Of a DNA stretch of 55,676 nt, positions 1 to 9,380 are shown piece after piece. Made by a program: the position numbers and the translations under genes. The stretch's first letter is position 1. The number at the start of each line of letters is the position of its first letter. The notes beneath the pieces were generated by a model, which made no database searches, was not told the origin of the DNA, and saw nothing but the letters and a program-made list of their open reading frames with translations. This DNA is from Kiritimatiellia bacterium (GTDB taxonomy: Bacteria > Verrucomicrobiota > Kiritimatiellia > CAIQIC01 > JAGNIJ01): the NCBI GenBank assembly GCA_018001225.1, contig JAGNIJ010000028.1:1-55676 (forward strand), in the 5' to 3' direction.

Positions 1-302
1 GCCCTGGACCCGCCCGCCGATTATCAGCAGCCCGCCCCCTTTGCCGACCATCTCCTCCAGCCCGGCCACCTGCTGCACGCTCAGCCCGTTGGGGTCCACG
101 TCCATCAGCACCGCCACGTCGTATCGCCGCCAGTCCGCCTCGGTCTGCGGGGGCTTCTCGATATTCGTGTTGCCCTGGTGGATGTAGTCGATGTCGGCCG
201 ACTGAAGGTAGCACGACAGGTTGATCACCGGGTCGCGCAGCAGGGCCGGCACCAGGTAGAGGTATTCGCGGTTCGGCTCGCAGGCGATCAGCAATCTCGT
301 CG
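1..302 (-). CDS. Partial protein with a glutamine-amidotransferase-like/vWA-associated domain
   Basis: The minus-strand frame is open from about position 302 and runs off the left edge. It reads as a Rossmann-like segment of the kind found in PVC membrane proteins with vWA or class-I glutamine-amidotransferase-like domains: an opening RLLIACEPNREYLYL strand, then LLRDPVINL, a SADIDYI stretch, YDVAVLMDVDPNGLS, and GGGLLIIGG at the edge. Such proteins normally have several hundred residues before this point. Here the frame has no ATG, meets a stop at about position 378 and has no Shine-Dalgarno sequence, so the 5' part seems to be missing. I infer truncation by a rearrangement or an assembly join near position 300. 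The function is unknown; in related proteins this domain sits in the cell envelope. Confidence 0.5.
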
Positions 303-322
303 CCGGCGGCGTCACGGAGGCG

Positions 323-2596
323 GTGTTCGACTGGACCACGCTGGGCCTCGCCGCGGGCGACCACGGCCTGCTGGCCTACACGGTGGTCGGCGGCGTCACG
401 AACATGGCCGGCGCTCTCTCCTCTTCCACCTATTTCAGCGGGACGGGGTTCGGGCTGAACGCCGTCAATGCCACCGGCTCGATCGGCGGGCGCTGCACGG
501 CCGTCGCGGCCTCGGGCGGCCTGCTGCTCGTCGGCGCGGGGGCCACCCTCGAGGTCTGGGACCGCTCCGCGCCGCTCGAGCCGGCGCGCCTCGGCGCCGT
601 GCGGCTGCCGGGCCTCGTGCGCTCGCTCGCGGTGAACGGGACGACGGCCTACGCCGCCTGCGGGCCGGCCGGCGTGCAGTTCGTGGACGTTTCCGTCCCC
701 GCGCATCCTGTCCACGTGAACACGTTCGACACCTCCGGCGAGGCGCATGCCGTGGCGGCGGCGGGAAGCTACCTGTACGTCGCCGACGGCATTGCGGGCG
801 TGCGGATCATCAACGCGGCCGACCCGCTGTCCCCGACGCTGGCCGGCGCGTGGCACACGACGGGCCCGGCCCGCGCGATCGCGGTCAGCGCAGGACGGGC
901 GTACGTCCTGGACGAATACGAGGGCCTGGTCATCCTCGACGTCTCCGCGCCCGCCGCGCCGGCGCGGCTGGGCGGATACGCGGACGTCACCTCGGCCCGC
1001 GGCCTGGCGGTGGCCGGCACGACGGTCCTGGTGTCCGACGACAACGGCGTGTTCTCCGTGATCAACGCGGCCGTCCCGAACTCGCCGGCGAGGACCGGGA
1101 GCGTGCGCCTGAACGCCTTCGGCGAGGCCATGGCGGCCGCGGGCTCGATCGCCTATGTCGCCGCCGGCCCGGCCGGCGTGCTCACCATCAACACCGCCGG
1201 GCCCTCCGTGGTCTTCACCAATCCCACACCGGACGCCGCCGCGTCGGTCAGCCTGGACGGGTCCGCGCTCTCGGCGGCCTCGGGCTACGGCGGCGTCCAG
1301 ACGTTCGATTGCTCGACGCCGCAGGCGCCCGCTCTCCACGGCACCTATCCGGCGGGCGCCCGCGCGTCGGAGGCCGTGTCCGACGGCCTGCACGCCTACG
1401 TCGCCGCCGGCGAGCGCGGGCTGGAAATCTTCAGCCTGGCGAATCCCGCCTCGCCGGTGCGCGTCGGCGCGGAGACGAACATCGGCAACGCCCGCTGCGT
1501 GGCGCTGGCGGGCCCCCTCGCGGTGGTCGGGGACGGCACGACCGGCGCGCGCGTGGTGGACGTGTCCAGCCCGGCCGCGCCCGTTCTCCTCGGGACCTTC
1601 GGCAGCACGAACCTGTCCTTCGTCCGCGCCGCGGCCGCCGCGGGTTCGATGGCCGCCGTGACGGACGGGCGGCGCGTGCTCCTGCTCGACCTCGGCGCGC
1701 CCGCATCGCCAGCGCAGTCGGCCGTGTACACGTCCGACGGGTTCGTGTTCGACCTGGCCATGGATACCGGCCACGTCTACGCGGCGGCCGGCGGCGACGG
1801 CCTCAAGATCCTCTCTCTTCCCGGTTTCGCCGAAGTCGGGTCGTATGACACGCCCGGCATGGCCGTGGCCGTGACCCTGGACGGCGACCGGGCCTACGTG
1901 GCGGACGGGGCCGGCGGCTGGATGCTCCTGGATGTCAGCAATCCCGCCGCGCCGTCCGTGGTCCACGCCTCAATGGACGAGGGCGCGGCGGAAGACGTCG
2001 CCGTGGCCGGCTTACTGGCCGCCGTCGGCGGGCCTTCCAATAGGGTATCCGTCCTCGACATGTCGAATCCCCTGACACCCGTTCCGCAGGCTTCGCTGGG
2101 GCGCGTGGTCCGGGCGCTGCGGTTGTCCGCCGCGGGCGGCGCGTATGTGCTGACGGCGGAGGACGAGGCCGGGCTGGGCGTCTTCGCCGTGGCGTCCGAC
2201 GACGCGGACGGCGACGGCCTGCCCGATGCGTGGGAACAGCAGATCGCCGACGCCGATCCGGACGACGGGATCCACGGGCCGGCCGACGTGCAGCCCGGCG
2301 ACGATTTCGACGGCGATCGGCACACGAACCTGGAGGAACTCGTCGCGGGAACCGACGCCCGGGACGAGCGGTCCGTCTTCGCCCTGTCCGCCTCGGCTTC
2401 CGGCGGCGGGCAGCAGGTCATCCACTGGTACAGCGAGCCCGGGAAGCGGTACGACGTGCACCGTTCCACGAACCTGCTCTCGGGTTTCAGCGTGATCCGG
2501 TCCGGCGTGGCGGCCGTGCCGCCCGTCAACGCGTACACGGACTCGGTTGTCGGTGTGCACTCTCCGCTGTTCTACATGATCAGCGTTCAGAAATAG
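323..2596 (+). CDS. LVIVD-repeat beta-propeller protein with TSP3-like repeat and shared C-terminal tail, 5'-truncated
   Basis: Repeats of about 40 residues with motifs such as GVQFVDVSVPAHPVHV, GLVILDVSAPAAPARLG and GLEIFSLANPASPVRVG identify LVIVD repeats, which fold as beta-propellers in secreted or surface proteins. Near the C-terminus DADGDGLPDAWEQ and DDFDGDRHTNLEELVAGTD form thrombospondin-3/EF-hand-like calcium motifs. The last 60 residues (W-S-x-P-G-K-x-Y ... PPVNAYTD ... FYMISV) match the tails of two other proteins in this window. The GTG at 323 is only a formal start: there is no signal peptide or ribosome binding site, the frame stays open back to 260, and the first residues (FDWTTLGLAAGDH) look like the end of a CARDB-type beta-sandwich. 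The real 5' end is probably lost at the junction near 300. No enzymatic function is apparent. Confidence 0.75.
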   Translation: MFDWTTLGLAAGDHGLLAYTVVGGVTNMAGALSSSTYFSGTGFGLNAVNATGSIGGRCTAVAASGGLLLVGAGATLEVWDRSAPLEPARLGAVRLPGLVRSLAVNGTTAYAACGPAGVQFVDVSVPAHPVHVNTFDTSGEAHAVAAAGSYLYVADGIAGVRIINAADPLSPTLAGAWHTTGPARAIAVSAGRAYVLDEYEGLVILDVSAPAAPARLGGYADVTSARGLAVAGTTVLVSDDNGVFSVINAAVPNSPARTGSVRLNAFGEAMAAAGSIAYVAAGPAGVLTINTAGPSVVFTNPTPDAAASVSLDGSALSAASGYGGVQTFDCSTPQAPALHGTYPAGARASEAVSDGLHAYVAAGERGLEIFSLANPASPVRVGAETNIGNARCVALAGPLAVVGDGTTGARVVDVSSPAAPVLLGTFGSTNLSFVRAAAAAGSMAAVTDGRRVLLLDLGAPASPAQSAVYTSDGFVFDLAMDTGHVYAAAGGDGLKILSLPGFAEVGSYDTPGMAVAVTLDGDRAYVADGAGGWMLLDVSNPAAPSVVHASMDEGAAEDVAVAGLLAAVGGPSNRVSVLDMSNPLTPVPQASLGRVVRALRLSAAGGAYVLTAEDEAGLGVFAVASDDADGDGLPDAWEQQIADADPDDGIHGPADVQPGDDFDGDRHTNLEELVAGTDARDERSVFALSASASGGGQQVIHWYSEPGKRYDVHRSTNLLSGFSVIRSGVAAVPPVNAYTDSVVGVHSPLFYMISVQK

Positions 2597-2636
2597 CCCG
2601 ACTCTGGCGCGAGCGTTATGCGCTGTATGCCATAAA

Positions 2637-2662
2637 CCTGCCGCCGCGCCGGATGCGGCAGG
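2637..2662 (+). terminator. GC-rich hairpin after the LVIVD gene
   Basis: A perfect 8-bp stem (CCTGCCGC/GCGGCAGG) closes a 10-nt loop 40 bases after the LVIVD stop codon. There is no T-run, so it may only protect the 3' end or help a factor-dependent terminator. Confidence 0.4.
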
Positions 2663-2721
2663 GGCGGGCGAGGCTGGAGGGCTTGAAGAAGGCCCGCGGT
2701 CGGTTACGTTAAGGTTACAAG

Positions 2722-4635
2722 ATGCGACATCGGTGCCCCAGAACCGGGAGGCGTGTTTCCGCCCGGAAACGGTCTCGAGCCTGGCTGCCATTCTATTTCG
2801 TGACCGGAGTGGCGGCGGTGGTGTGGTATCTCGTCCGCGTGTTGCCCCGCCCCAGCCGGGCGAACTATCCCTGCCAGCGTGTCGCGGCGCCGATCGCGTG
2901 GGGTTTCGTGGCCTCGCTGCTGGCCTGGCCCGCCGCCCTGTTGGCCTCGCGTCGCGCGCGGAGTTTTCTGCGCGAGCGGCGATTCATCCTGGCCGCGGGG
3001 GCCGTGATCCTGGCGGCCGGCGCGGGCCTGGCCGGGCTCGTGGCCTCCGCCGCGAAGTCATCGGCGCTCGCCGCGGCGGAGGCGAAGAACAGTCCGATCG
3101 GCTCCGCGCGCGGCACGTTTCCCGGACGCGTGGTCTGGAGCTACGATCCGGCCGCCGCGCAGTGGGACGGCAGCACGGGCTACTGGTGGGAGGACCGGTG
3201 GAACAGCCAGGCCGCCGCGGACGCCATGCTGTCGCGCGGCCTGCTCGACCTGACCGGCGCGGCGGACGAGGCCGCGGCGTGGGACACGCTTTTCCGCTAC
3301 TCGAACAGCTCCCGCGGGCGCGGCGATCGAGGCTACCAGGCCGGCGAAACGATCGCCGTGAAGATCAACCTGAACAACCAGTACTCGGGGTACACGACCA
3401 CCGACAACCAGCTCGACGCGTCTCCGCACATGGTGCTGGCCCTGCTGCGCCAGCTCGTAAACGAGGCGGGCGTGCCCCAGTCGGCGATCACGGTCTATGA
3501 CGCCGTAAGGTATATTCCCGACAAGATTTACAACAAGTGTCACGCCGAGTTTCCGCAGGTGGTCTTCATGGACGCCGGCGGAACGGGCGGACGGACGCTG
3601 GTGCAGTGGAGTTCGGCCGTCATCCGCTACGCCGTCACGGACTGGCCGGACGGCAGCCCGTGCGGCCAGCGGATTCCCAAGGCCGTCTACCAGGCCGCGT
3701 ACTCGATCAACATGGCGCTCTTGAAATGCCACGGCACGGCCGGCGTCACGCTGACCGCCAAGAATCACTACGGCACGATTGACGGCCGCGAGCACTGGTA
3801 CATCAAGGCCCGCTCGCGCACCCTGCCGCTGTACAATCCGCTCGTGGACCTGATGGGCCAGAAGAACGTCGGCGGCAAAACGATGCTGTTTCTCGTCGAC
3901 GCGCTCTACGGGACCAGCGGCGTGGACCAGCCTCCCCAGCGCTTTCAGCTCGCGCCGTTCAACAACCGGTGGTCGTCGAGCCTCTTCCTGTCACAGGACC
4001 CGGTGGCCATCGACTCTGTCGGGCTGGAGTTCCTCAACGCGGAGTTTCCGTCCTCGTACATGCTCAACGCCGATAATTACCTGCACGAGGCCGCCTTGGC
4101 GAACAACCCGCCGTCCGGCACGGTGTACGATCCCGAGGGCGACGGCATCCGCCTCGCAAGCCAGGGCGCCCACGAGCACTGGAACGACAACGTGAAGCGG
4201 CAGTACTCGCGCAACCTGGGGACCGGCTCCGGGATCGAACTGCGGTTCCTCGCGCCGGCGGACCTGTCCACCGACAGCGACGGCGACGGGCTGACCGACG
4301 GCTGGGAATCGCAGTACTTCCGGACGCTGACGGGGGCCGCGGCCGATGGGGATCCGGACGGCGATTCGTATTCCAATCTGGACGAAGCCACGGCGGGAAC
4401 CGATGCCGCCAGCGCGGACTCGTATTGGAAGGCGGCAGGTATTGTCGATTCAGGCCGCGAAATTGTTCTAAAATGGAACAGTCATACGGGGCGGTCCTAT
4501 CGCGTCAGCCGCTCGGGGTCCGTGTTGGGGCCTTTTGAGGACTTGCCCGATGAATTGCAGGCCACGCCACCGCTGAATGTCTGGACCGATTCCGCGCCGG
4601 CCGCCAGCGGATTCTACCGGGTCAGCGTGCGCTGA
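2722..4635 (+). CDS. Membrane-anchored DUF362 protein with TSP3-like repeat and shared C-terminal tail
   Basis: The 637-residue product has N-terminal hydrophobic helices (about 22-40, 52-75 and 88-112). A DUF362 domain follows (about 135-500), recognisable by ETIAVKINLNNQ, SPHMVLALLRQLVNEAGV, ITVYDAVRYIPD and late FLSQDPVAIDSVGLEF. DUF362 has no proven reaction and is often found with iron-sulfur proteins; no ferredoxin cysteine cluster is seen here. A calcium-binding TSP3-like segment (STDSDGDGLTDGWE, DGDPDGDSYSNLDEATAGTD) precedes a 60-residue tail like those of the LVIVD and beta-helix proteins. The start is supported by AAGG eight bases upstream of the ATG. It lies 126 bp after the LVIVD gene on the same strand. 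The tail coding sequence contains a 17-bp palindrome (4464-4480). Confidence 0.75.
   Translation: MRHRCPRTGRRVSARKRSRAWLPFYFVTGVAAVVWYLVRVLPRPSRANYPCQRVAAPIAWGFVASLLAWPAALLASRRARSFLRERRFILAAGAVILAAGAGLAGLVASAAKSSALAAAEAKNSPIGSARGTFPGRVVWSYDPAAAQWDGSTGYWWEDRWNSQAAADAMLSRGLLDLTGAADEAAAWDTLFRYSNSSRGRGDRGYQAGETIAVKINLNNQYSGYTTTDNQLDASPHMVLALLRQLVNEAGVPQSAITVYDAVRYIPDKIYNKCHAEFPQVVFMDAGGTGGRTLVQWSSAVIRYAVTDWPDGSPCGQRIPKAVYQAAYSINMALLKCHGTAGVTLTAKNHYGTIDGREHWYIKARSRTLPLYNPLVDLMGQKNVGGKTMLFLVDALYGTSGVDQPPQRFQLAPFNNRWSSSLFLSQDPVAIDSVGLEFLNAEFPSSYMLNADNYLHEAALANNPPSGTVYDPEGDGIRLASQGAHEHWNDNVKRQYSRNLGTGSGIELRFLAPADLSTDSDGDGLTDGWESQYFRTLTGAAADGDPDGDSYSNLDEATAGTDAASADSYWKAAGIVDSGREIVLKWNSHTGRSYRVSRSGSVLGPFEDLPDELQATPPLNVWTDSAPAASGFYRVSVR
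4464..4480. promoter_or_regulatory. 17-bp palindrome TGTTC-N7-GAACA, copy 1
   Basis: TGTTCTAAAATGGAACA lies inside the DUF362 gene in a local AT-rich patch, using codons (ATT GTT CTA AAA) that are rare around it. Near-identical sites occur at 9441 and 35920. It is probably a protein-binding site selected at the DNA level. Function unknown. Confidence 0.5.
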
Positions 4636-4704
4636 CCGCCGGAACTTAAAGGTTTTACCTGCGGCGTGCTTCCGGGTATCTCTAGTCCAAGCAAGGGGGA
4701 TACC

Positions 4705-7700
4705 ATGACCGGCAAAGCGATGCGGCCAATCTGCCTGCTCTGTGCATGGGCGATCTTTCCGCGCGGCGCCGAATCAAAGCCCAAGGTCGATGACCAAGTC
4801 GCGCCCCCGCGCGTCACGGAAATCAGCGCGACCGGATTCCGCGTGCAATTCGAAACCGCGGAGCCGACCGCAACCAGTCTTTTGATGCGGGAATCGCCCT
4901 TTCCTCTCAAAACACCCGAAGTCCATGCCAAGGGCCGGTGGGGCAAGCCGCGCGAAGTGAAAGGGCCTCCCGAGCCCCGCCTGCGGCACGAGTTGCGGGT
5001 CGGCGGACTGCACCCGGCCACCCGCTACTACTATCGCGTGCCGCAACCCGGCGCGACAAACGAGCCGCCGGGCTGGAGCGAGGAGTATGCCGTCAACACG
5101 CGGGCCCCGGCGGGGAAGACCGAGTTCATCCGCGTCCCCGTGAGGGTGCTGCTCGTGCCCAACCTCTTCGGCGCGGAGTCGTTGGAGCGCACCCTGGCGT
5201 GGCCCGAGCCCATGCCGCCGGAGGACCTGCGCCTGTACGCGGACGCCTTCCAGGAGGTGTCGCTCTTTTTCTGGGCGAATTCCCGGATGAAATACTGGGT
5301 GGATTTCGACCTGTACGCCGACCCCCGGTTTTTCCGGCGCGAGGAGGTCCCGTCCAACGCCCCGTCGTGGTACGCCGTGCTGCCGGTGTTCGACGAGGAG
5401 GAATCCTGGCGCGCGGCGCTGTCGAAGCAGAAGGCCACGAACCGCCTGTACTACGGCGCGGTCGTCTGCGAGGCCGAACGCCGCTGGGATGCCCGCGACA
5501 GGAACTGGGTCTACATCGGCAGCGGGGGCTATGCCTACGGCATGGACCTCTGGCCGAAACCCGGATGCAGTTACTTCAAGGGCGGCGACGACACATGCTG
5601 GATGGCCTCCCACGAGTTCAAGCACCAGATCGAGAGCCAGTACCACCTGTCCGGCTTGACCCGCGAGGACGACCGCATGTGGTTCTGCCACTACGCGACG
5701 AAACACAACGACCCCTCCGGCGAACGCTGGGAATGGGACACGGCGGCGGACCATGGGCGGGACTACGACGGGCTGGCCTGGCAGCTGCGGCACATGACCG
5801 ACGAGCAGTACCTGCGCAATCGCTTCGGCGAGCTCGTGACGGCCGTGGACCGCGATGGCGACGGCATCCCGGACGACGCCCCGCGGCTGCCGCTGGATGA
5901 AAAACGCCTCGGATCGAACCCCGCGCAGAAGGACTCCGACGGGGACGGGCTCGCCGACCTCGACGAGGTGCTGGCGTCGTTGTGGATGTCTGCTCCGCGC
6001 CTTAGCCCTCTGCGGCGGCGCGCCCGGGTGCCCTATATCCGCCCCGGGCTCAACAACCCGGACAGCGACGGCGACGGCCTGACCGACGATCGGGACCCGT
6101 ACCCGCTCTATCCCTTCACGAACCGGATTCCCCGGGCGACGATTCGCGTGGACGGGAGTCTCGACGACTGGGCCCGCTTCCAGCGCATCGCGTTCCGCCA
6201 CGACCGGCTTGGTCCGAAGAAGGCATCCGCGAACCTCGAGATCCGCGCCTGCTACGACGACGAGTGGCTGTACTACGCCTTCATCAGCCGCGTCCCGCAC
6301 GGGGGCCTGTACATGGTGACGGATCAGGACGCCGACGGGTACTACGTCGGGAACGACAATGTCATCGTGGAGCTGGACGCCGACGGCGAACTGTCCGGGG
6401 TCCGCGTTCACCTGGGCGCGGCGAACCGCTGGCCGTACGAGGCGGACGATGTCCTCTTTCGGACCAACCTGCAGCACGCCGTGTCGTCCGGGCCCGACGC
6501 GGAACAGATCGTCGAGCTGGCCATCCCGAAGCGGCCGGACCTGGGGCTGGACCTCGAGCCCGGCGAGGAAGTCGGGCTGTCGTTCAAGCTGCGGCTGGGC
6601 GGGGCCGAGTCCTGGGTCTCGGTGTTCGAGCCGGGCGACATCTTCGACTCCGTCCTGGACCCGGGCTCCGCCGCGCCGGCGAAGCAGCAGGAACGGGCGC
6701 GGGCCTCGTCGCCGGCCGTGCCGGGCAGTCTCCTGACGCTCGTCGATTGGGATTCCATGGCCGTGTTTCCTCCGGGCCGACGGGCCGGGATGTTCTCCAG
6801 CACCGATCCCAAGGGAGAGGGAAGGGACTGCGGCAACTTCCTGCGCATCGAGGGAACCCGGTACGTGCTGGCGGAAATGGAGGGGCCCGGCGTGATCACG
6901 CGCCTGTGGTCCGCGAATCCGCAGGGGCAACTGCGCATCGAGCTCGACGGCCGGCCCGAGCCGGCCGTGGATGGCCTGTTCAAGGATATGTTCGAAGACC
7001 GATGCCCGCCGTTCCGGTCGCCCATCGCGGCGCCGTCCAGCGGCGGCTTCTATTCCTACTGGCCGATCGGCTTCGAGCGTTCGTGCCGGATCACGGTCGG
7101 CGAGGCGCCCGGGATCGCGGAGCGGCGCGCGGGGCTCCGGGCCCCGCGCCCCGTCCGGGTGCCGCTGCGCGGCGTCAGGGAACTCAAGCTCGTGGTCACC
7201 GACGGCGGCGACGGCTTCGGCTGCGATCACGCGGACTGGGGCGACGCCCGGCTCGTTTCCGCCAACGGGAAGGCCCTGTTCTTGAGCGACGTGACCGAGC
7301 GCGGCGAGCCGGCCGTGCTGGTTTCCTCCGGGCAGGGCTGGGGCCTCCTGCCCGGCGGCAAGCCGGGCCCGAATGGCGCAGTAGGCCTCGACACGAGCTG
7401 CGAAGGCCGCCCGCTCTCGATCAACGGCAAACGCTACGGAAAGGGCCTGGGCAGCCACGCCCCGGCCGAGCATACCTTCGCGCTGCGCGCGCCCTTTGAA
7501 TGGTTCGAGGCCGAGGTCGGCGTGGACGATGAGACGCTCATGGACCCCGCCCGGAGCTGGAGCCCGTCCGTGACCTTCGAGGTCTACGCCGACGGCCGGA
7601 AGGTCTACGACAGCGGCCTCGTGGGCGATCCCAAGCTGGAAGGCTCCTTCGATCCCAGGATGTTCTTCTATCAAATCAATTACGTGAAACTGCCGCCGGG

Positions 7701-9273
7701 CTCACCGGTCGAAACGTTCCGCCGGGACCTGACGCTCGGGCAGCAGAAGGAGCTGAATGAAGTGCTCCGCGCGTGGCGCGAACCCGGCAAGCCGCCGGCC
7801 GGCGCCGCGGACGCGCACGTCGTGAAACGATCCCTGGTCATTCCGCCCTACGGCACGAATATCTTCCTGCAATTACCCGGCGCCGGGACGGTGCGCGTCC
7901 TGAAGATGAGTGTTCGCTCCCTCGACCGGCATGCCCTCCGTCGCGCGGTCCTGTCCGTCCAGTACGACGGCGACCGGCGGCCCGCGGTGTGGTGTCCGCT
8001 CGGCGATTTCTTCGGCTGCGGGTTCGGGACCGGCGACTACCGGACCCTCCTGATGGGCGCCACGGACGACGGGGGCTTCTACTCGTATTTTCCCATGCCC
8101 TTCGCGCGCGGGCTGCGAATGACCCTCGAAAACGGAAGCCCCGCGCCGCTGGAAATCGAAGGGGAGGCCGGCTGGCAGCCCGACAAGCCGGAGCGGATTC
8201 CCGAGGGCCGCTTCTGCGCCGCCTGGCGCGAGGAACCCGGCACGCCCGACTGGCACCGGGTGGCCGACCTGTCGGGCCGCGGGAATTTCGTCGGGCTCGG
8301 TCTCGCCGCCGTTTCCTACGGGGGCACGCTCGGCTACCTCGAGGGAAATGACCGGTTCATCGTGGATGGCGCGGCGGGCCGGGCCCTGACGGGCACCGGC
8401 ATGGAGGACTGTTTCAACAGCGGCTGGTACTACGAGCAGGGGCTCGTCAGCCGGCCGCTGCATGCGTTGTCCCTGAAGTCGGAGAAAAGCGAATTCGGCT
8501 CGGCCGCCGGGATCACCAGCCAGATTCGCTTCCTGCTGCCGGACCGCCTCCCGTTCGAGTCGAGCCTGGCGGCGGCGTTGCAGCACGGGGTCAACAACAA
8601 CTTCCCGGCGGTCCGCTACGCGACGGTGGCCTACTGGTACCAGGCCCTGCCGCTGGGCCGGGAACTGGAGCGGCGGCCGGCGCGCGCGTTGACTTTGCCG
8701 CGCAAGATGCTCGTGCGCCCGGCCGAGCCTCCGGACCGCGGCGGGGACGGCAACGAGATTGCCGGCATCAAATCCCTCGAGGGCGCCGTGTTCGCGGACC
8801 AGTTGAAGGCGAAGGTCGCGGGCGCCGAGGCCTCGCTGGTTTACTGGAAGGACATTTCCACGGATTTCGAGGGCACGCCCAGCGCCCTGTTCTACGGGTG
8901 GCCGCAGTCCAGGCTGCTGGATGACGGGGCAAAAAGCCGGGGCGACGTGCTGTCCTGCCGCGCCGCCGTGCCGGGCGCGCAGGTCAGCGTGCCCCTCTCG
9001 CCGGCGCTGGATCGGGGCGCGGAGATGGCGATCACGCTGGTCCTGCTGGAAGGGCCCGATTGCGGCGTGGTGGAGGTCGCGTTGGGGGCCACGGTGCTGG
9101 GCCGGCATGACGCATACCATGAAACGGTCCGCCCCAGCCCCATCCTGACCTTCCGCGCGCGCGCGCCGATCACGCGGCCGCCCTGGCCGCTGGTCCTGCG
9201 CGTCGTAGGCAGGAACGCCTCGGCCCGCCGCAGCGACCTGGGGATCTACTGCGTAAAGGCCGGAGTGGAATAG
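4705..9273 (+). CDS. Secreted multidomain protein: FN3-like, zincin-like, CBM9-like and GH172 (DUF2961) with an NPCBM insert
   Basis: The ATG at 4705 has AAGGGGGA just upstream and opens a short signal-like sequence. Of 1,522 residues, about 30-130 look FN3-like. About 135-385 resemble a metallopeptidase with a zinc-binding HEFKH motif at 303-307. Calcium-type DSDGDGL repeats lie near 385-470, and a CBM9-like sandwich (IRVDGSLDDW) at about 478-655. From about 690 the GH172/DUF2961 fold appears (GMFSSTDPKGEGRDCGNF, then YQINYVKLPPGSP and GTGMEDCFNSGWYY). GH172 members characterised so far include alpha-D-fructofuranosidases and D-arabinofuranosidases; the substrate here is unknown. An NPCBM domain (about 818-975, GLGSHAPAEHTF) interrupts GH172 between its first and second halves. 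The product probably acts outside the cell on a glycan or glycoprotein. It is convergent with hisF. Confidence 0.78.
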   Translation: MTGKAMRPICLLCAWAIFPRGAESKPKVDDQVAPPRVTEISATGFRVQFETAEPTATSLLMRESPFPLKTPEVHAKGRWGKPREVKGPPEPRLRHELRVGGLHPATRYYYRVPQPGATNEPPGWSEEYAVNTRAPAGKTEFIRVPVRVLLVPNLFGAESLERTLAWPEPMPPEDLRLYADAFQEVSLFFWANSRMKYWVDFDLYADPRFFRREEVPSNAPSWYAVLPVFDEEESWRAALSKQKATNRLYYGAVVCEAERRWDARDRNWVYIGSGGYAYGMDLWPKPGCSYFKGGDDTCWMASHEFKHQIESQYHLSGLTREDDRMWFCHYATKHNDPSGERWEWDTAADHGRDYDGLAWQLRHMTDEQYLRNRFGELVTAVDRDGDGIPDDAPRLPLDEKRLGSNPAQKDSDGDGLADLDEVLASLWMSAPRLSPLRRRARVPYIRPGLNNPDSDGDGLTDDRDPYPLYPFTNRIPRATIRVDGSLDDWARFQRIAFRHDRLGPKKASANLEIRACYDDEWLYYAFISRVPHGGLYMVTDQDADGYYVGNDNVIVELDADGELSGVRVHLGAANRWPYEADDVLFRTNLQHAVSSGPDAEQIVELAIPKRPDLGLDLEPGEEVGLSFKLRLGGAESWVSVFEPGDIFDSVLDPGSAAPAKQQERARASSPAVPGSLLTLVDWDSMAVFPPGRRAGMFSSTDPKGEGRDCGNFLRIEGTRYVLAEMEGPGVITRLWSANPQGQLRIELDGRPEPAVDGLFKDMFEDRCPPFRSPIAAPSSGGFYSYWPIGFERSCRITVGEAPGIAERRAGLRAPRPVRVPLRGVRELKLVVTDGGDGFGCDHADWGDARLVSANGKALFLSDVTERGEPAVLVSSGQGWGLLPGGKPGPNGAVGLDTSCEGRPLSINGKRYGKGLGSHAPAEHTFALRAPFEWFEAEVGVDDETLMDPARSWSPSVTFEVYADGRKVYDSGLVGDPKLEGSFDPRMFFYQINYVKLPPGSPVETFRRDLTLGQQKELNEVLRAWREPGKPPAGAADAHVVKRSLVIPPYGTNIFLQLPGAGTVRVLKMSVRSLDRHALRRAVLSVQYDGDRRPAVWCPLGDFFGCGFGTGDYRTLLMGATDDGGFYSYFPMPFARGLRMTLENGSPAPLEIEGEAGWQPDKPERIPEGRFCAAWREEPGTPDWHRVADLSGRGNFVGLGLAAVSYGGTLGYLEGNDRFIVDGAAGRALTGTGMEDCFNSGWYYEQGLVSRPLHALSLKSEKSEFGSAAGITSQIRFLLPDRLPFESSLAAALQHGVNNNFPAVRYATVAYWYQALPLGRELERRPARALTLPRKMLVRPAEPPDRGGDGNEIAGIKSLEGAVFADQLKAKVAGAEASLVYWKDISTDFEGTPSALFYGWPQSRLLDDGAKSRGDVLSCRAAVPGAQVSVPLSPALDRGAEMAITLVLLEGPDCGVVEVALGATVLGRHDAYHETVRPSPILTFRARAPITRPPWPLVLRVVGRNASARRSDLGIYCVKAGVE

Positions 9274-9294
9274 GCCCACGCAATCGGCGACTGA

Positions 9295-9343
9295 ACAGCA
9301 GGCTCGTAGCGCCTGCTGTACAGCGGGGGCTACGAACCCGCTG
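9295..9343. terminator. Tandem hairpins between convergent genes
   Basis: There are two perfect stems back to back: ACAGCAGGC/GCCTGCTGT (9295-9319, 9 bp) and CAGCGGG/CCCGCTG (9321-9343, 7 bp). Both loops carry CGTAGC/GCTACG-type bases that could pair with each other. The position between the GH172 gene and hisF suggests bidirectional termination or a REP-like element. On the minus strand a T-run (9364-9370) precedes the hairpins. Confidence 0.5.
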
Positions 9344-9380
9344 CAACCCTGGCGTCGAAAGCGGAAAAAACCGAACTGCT

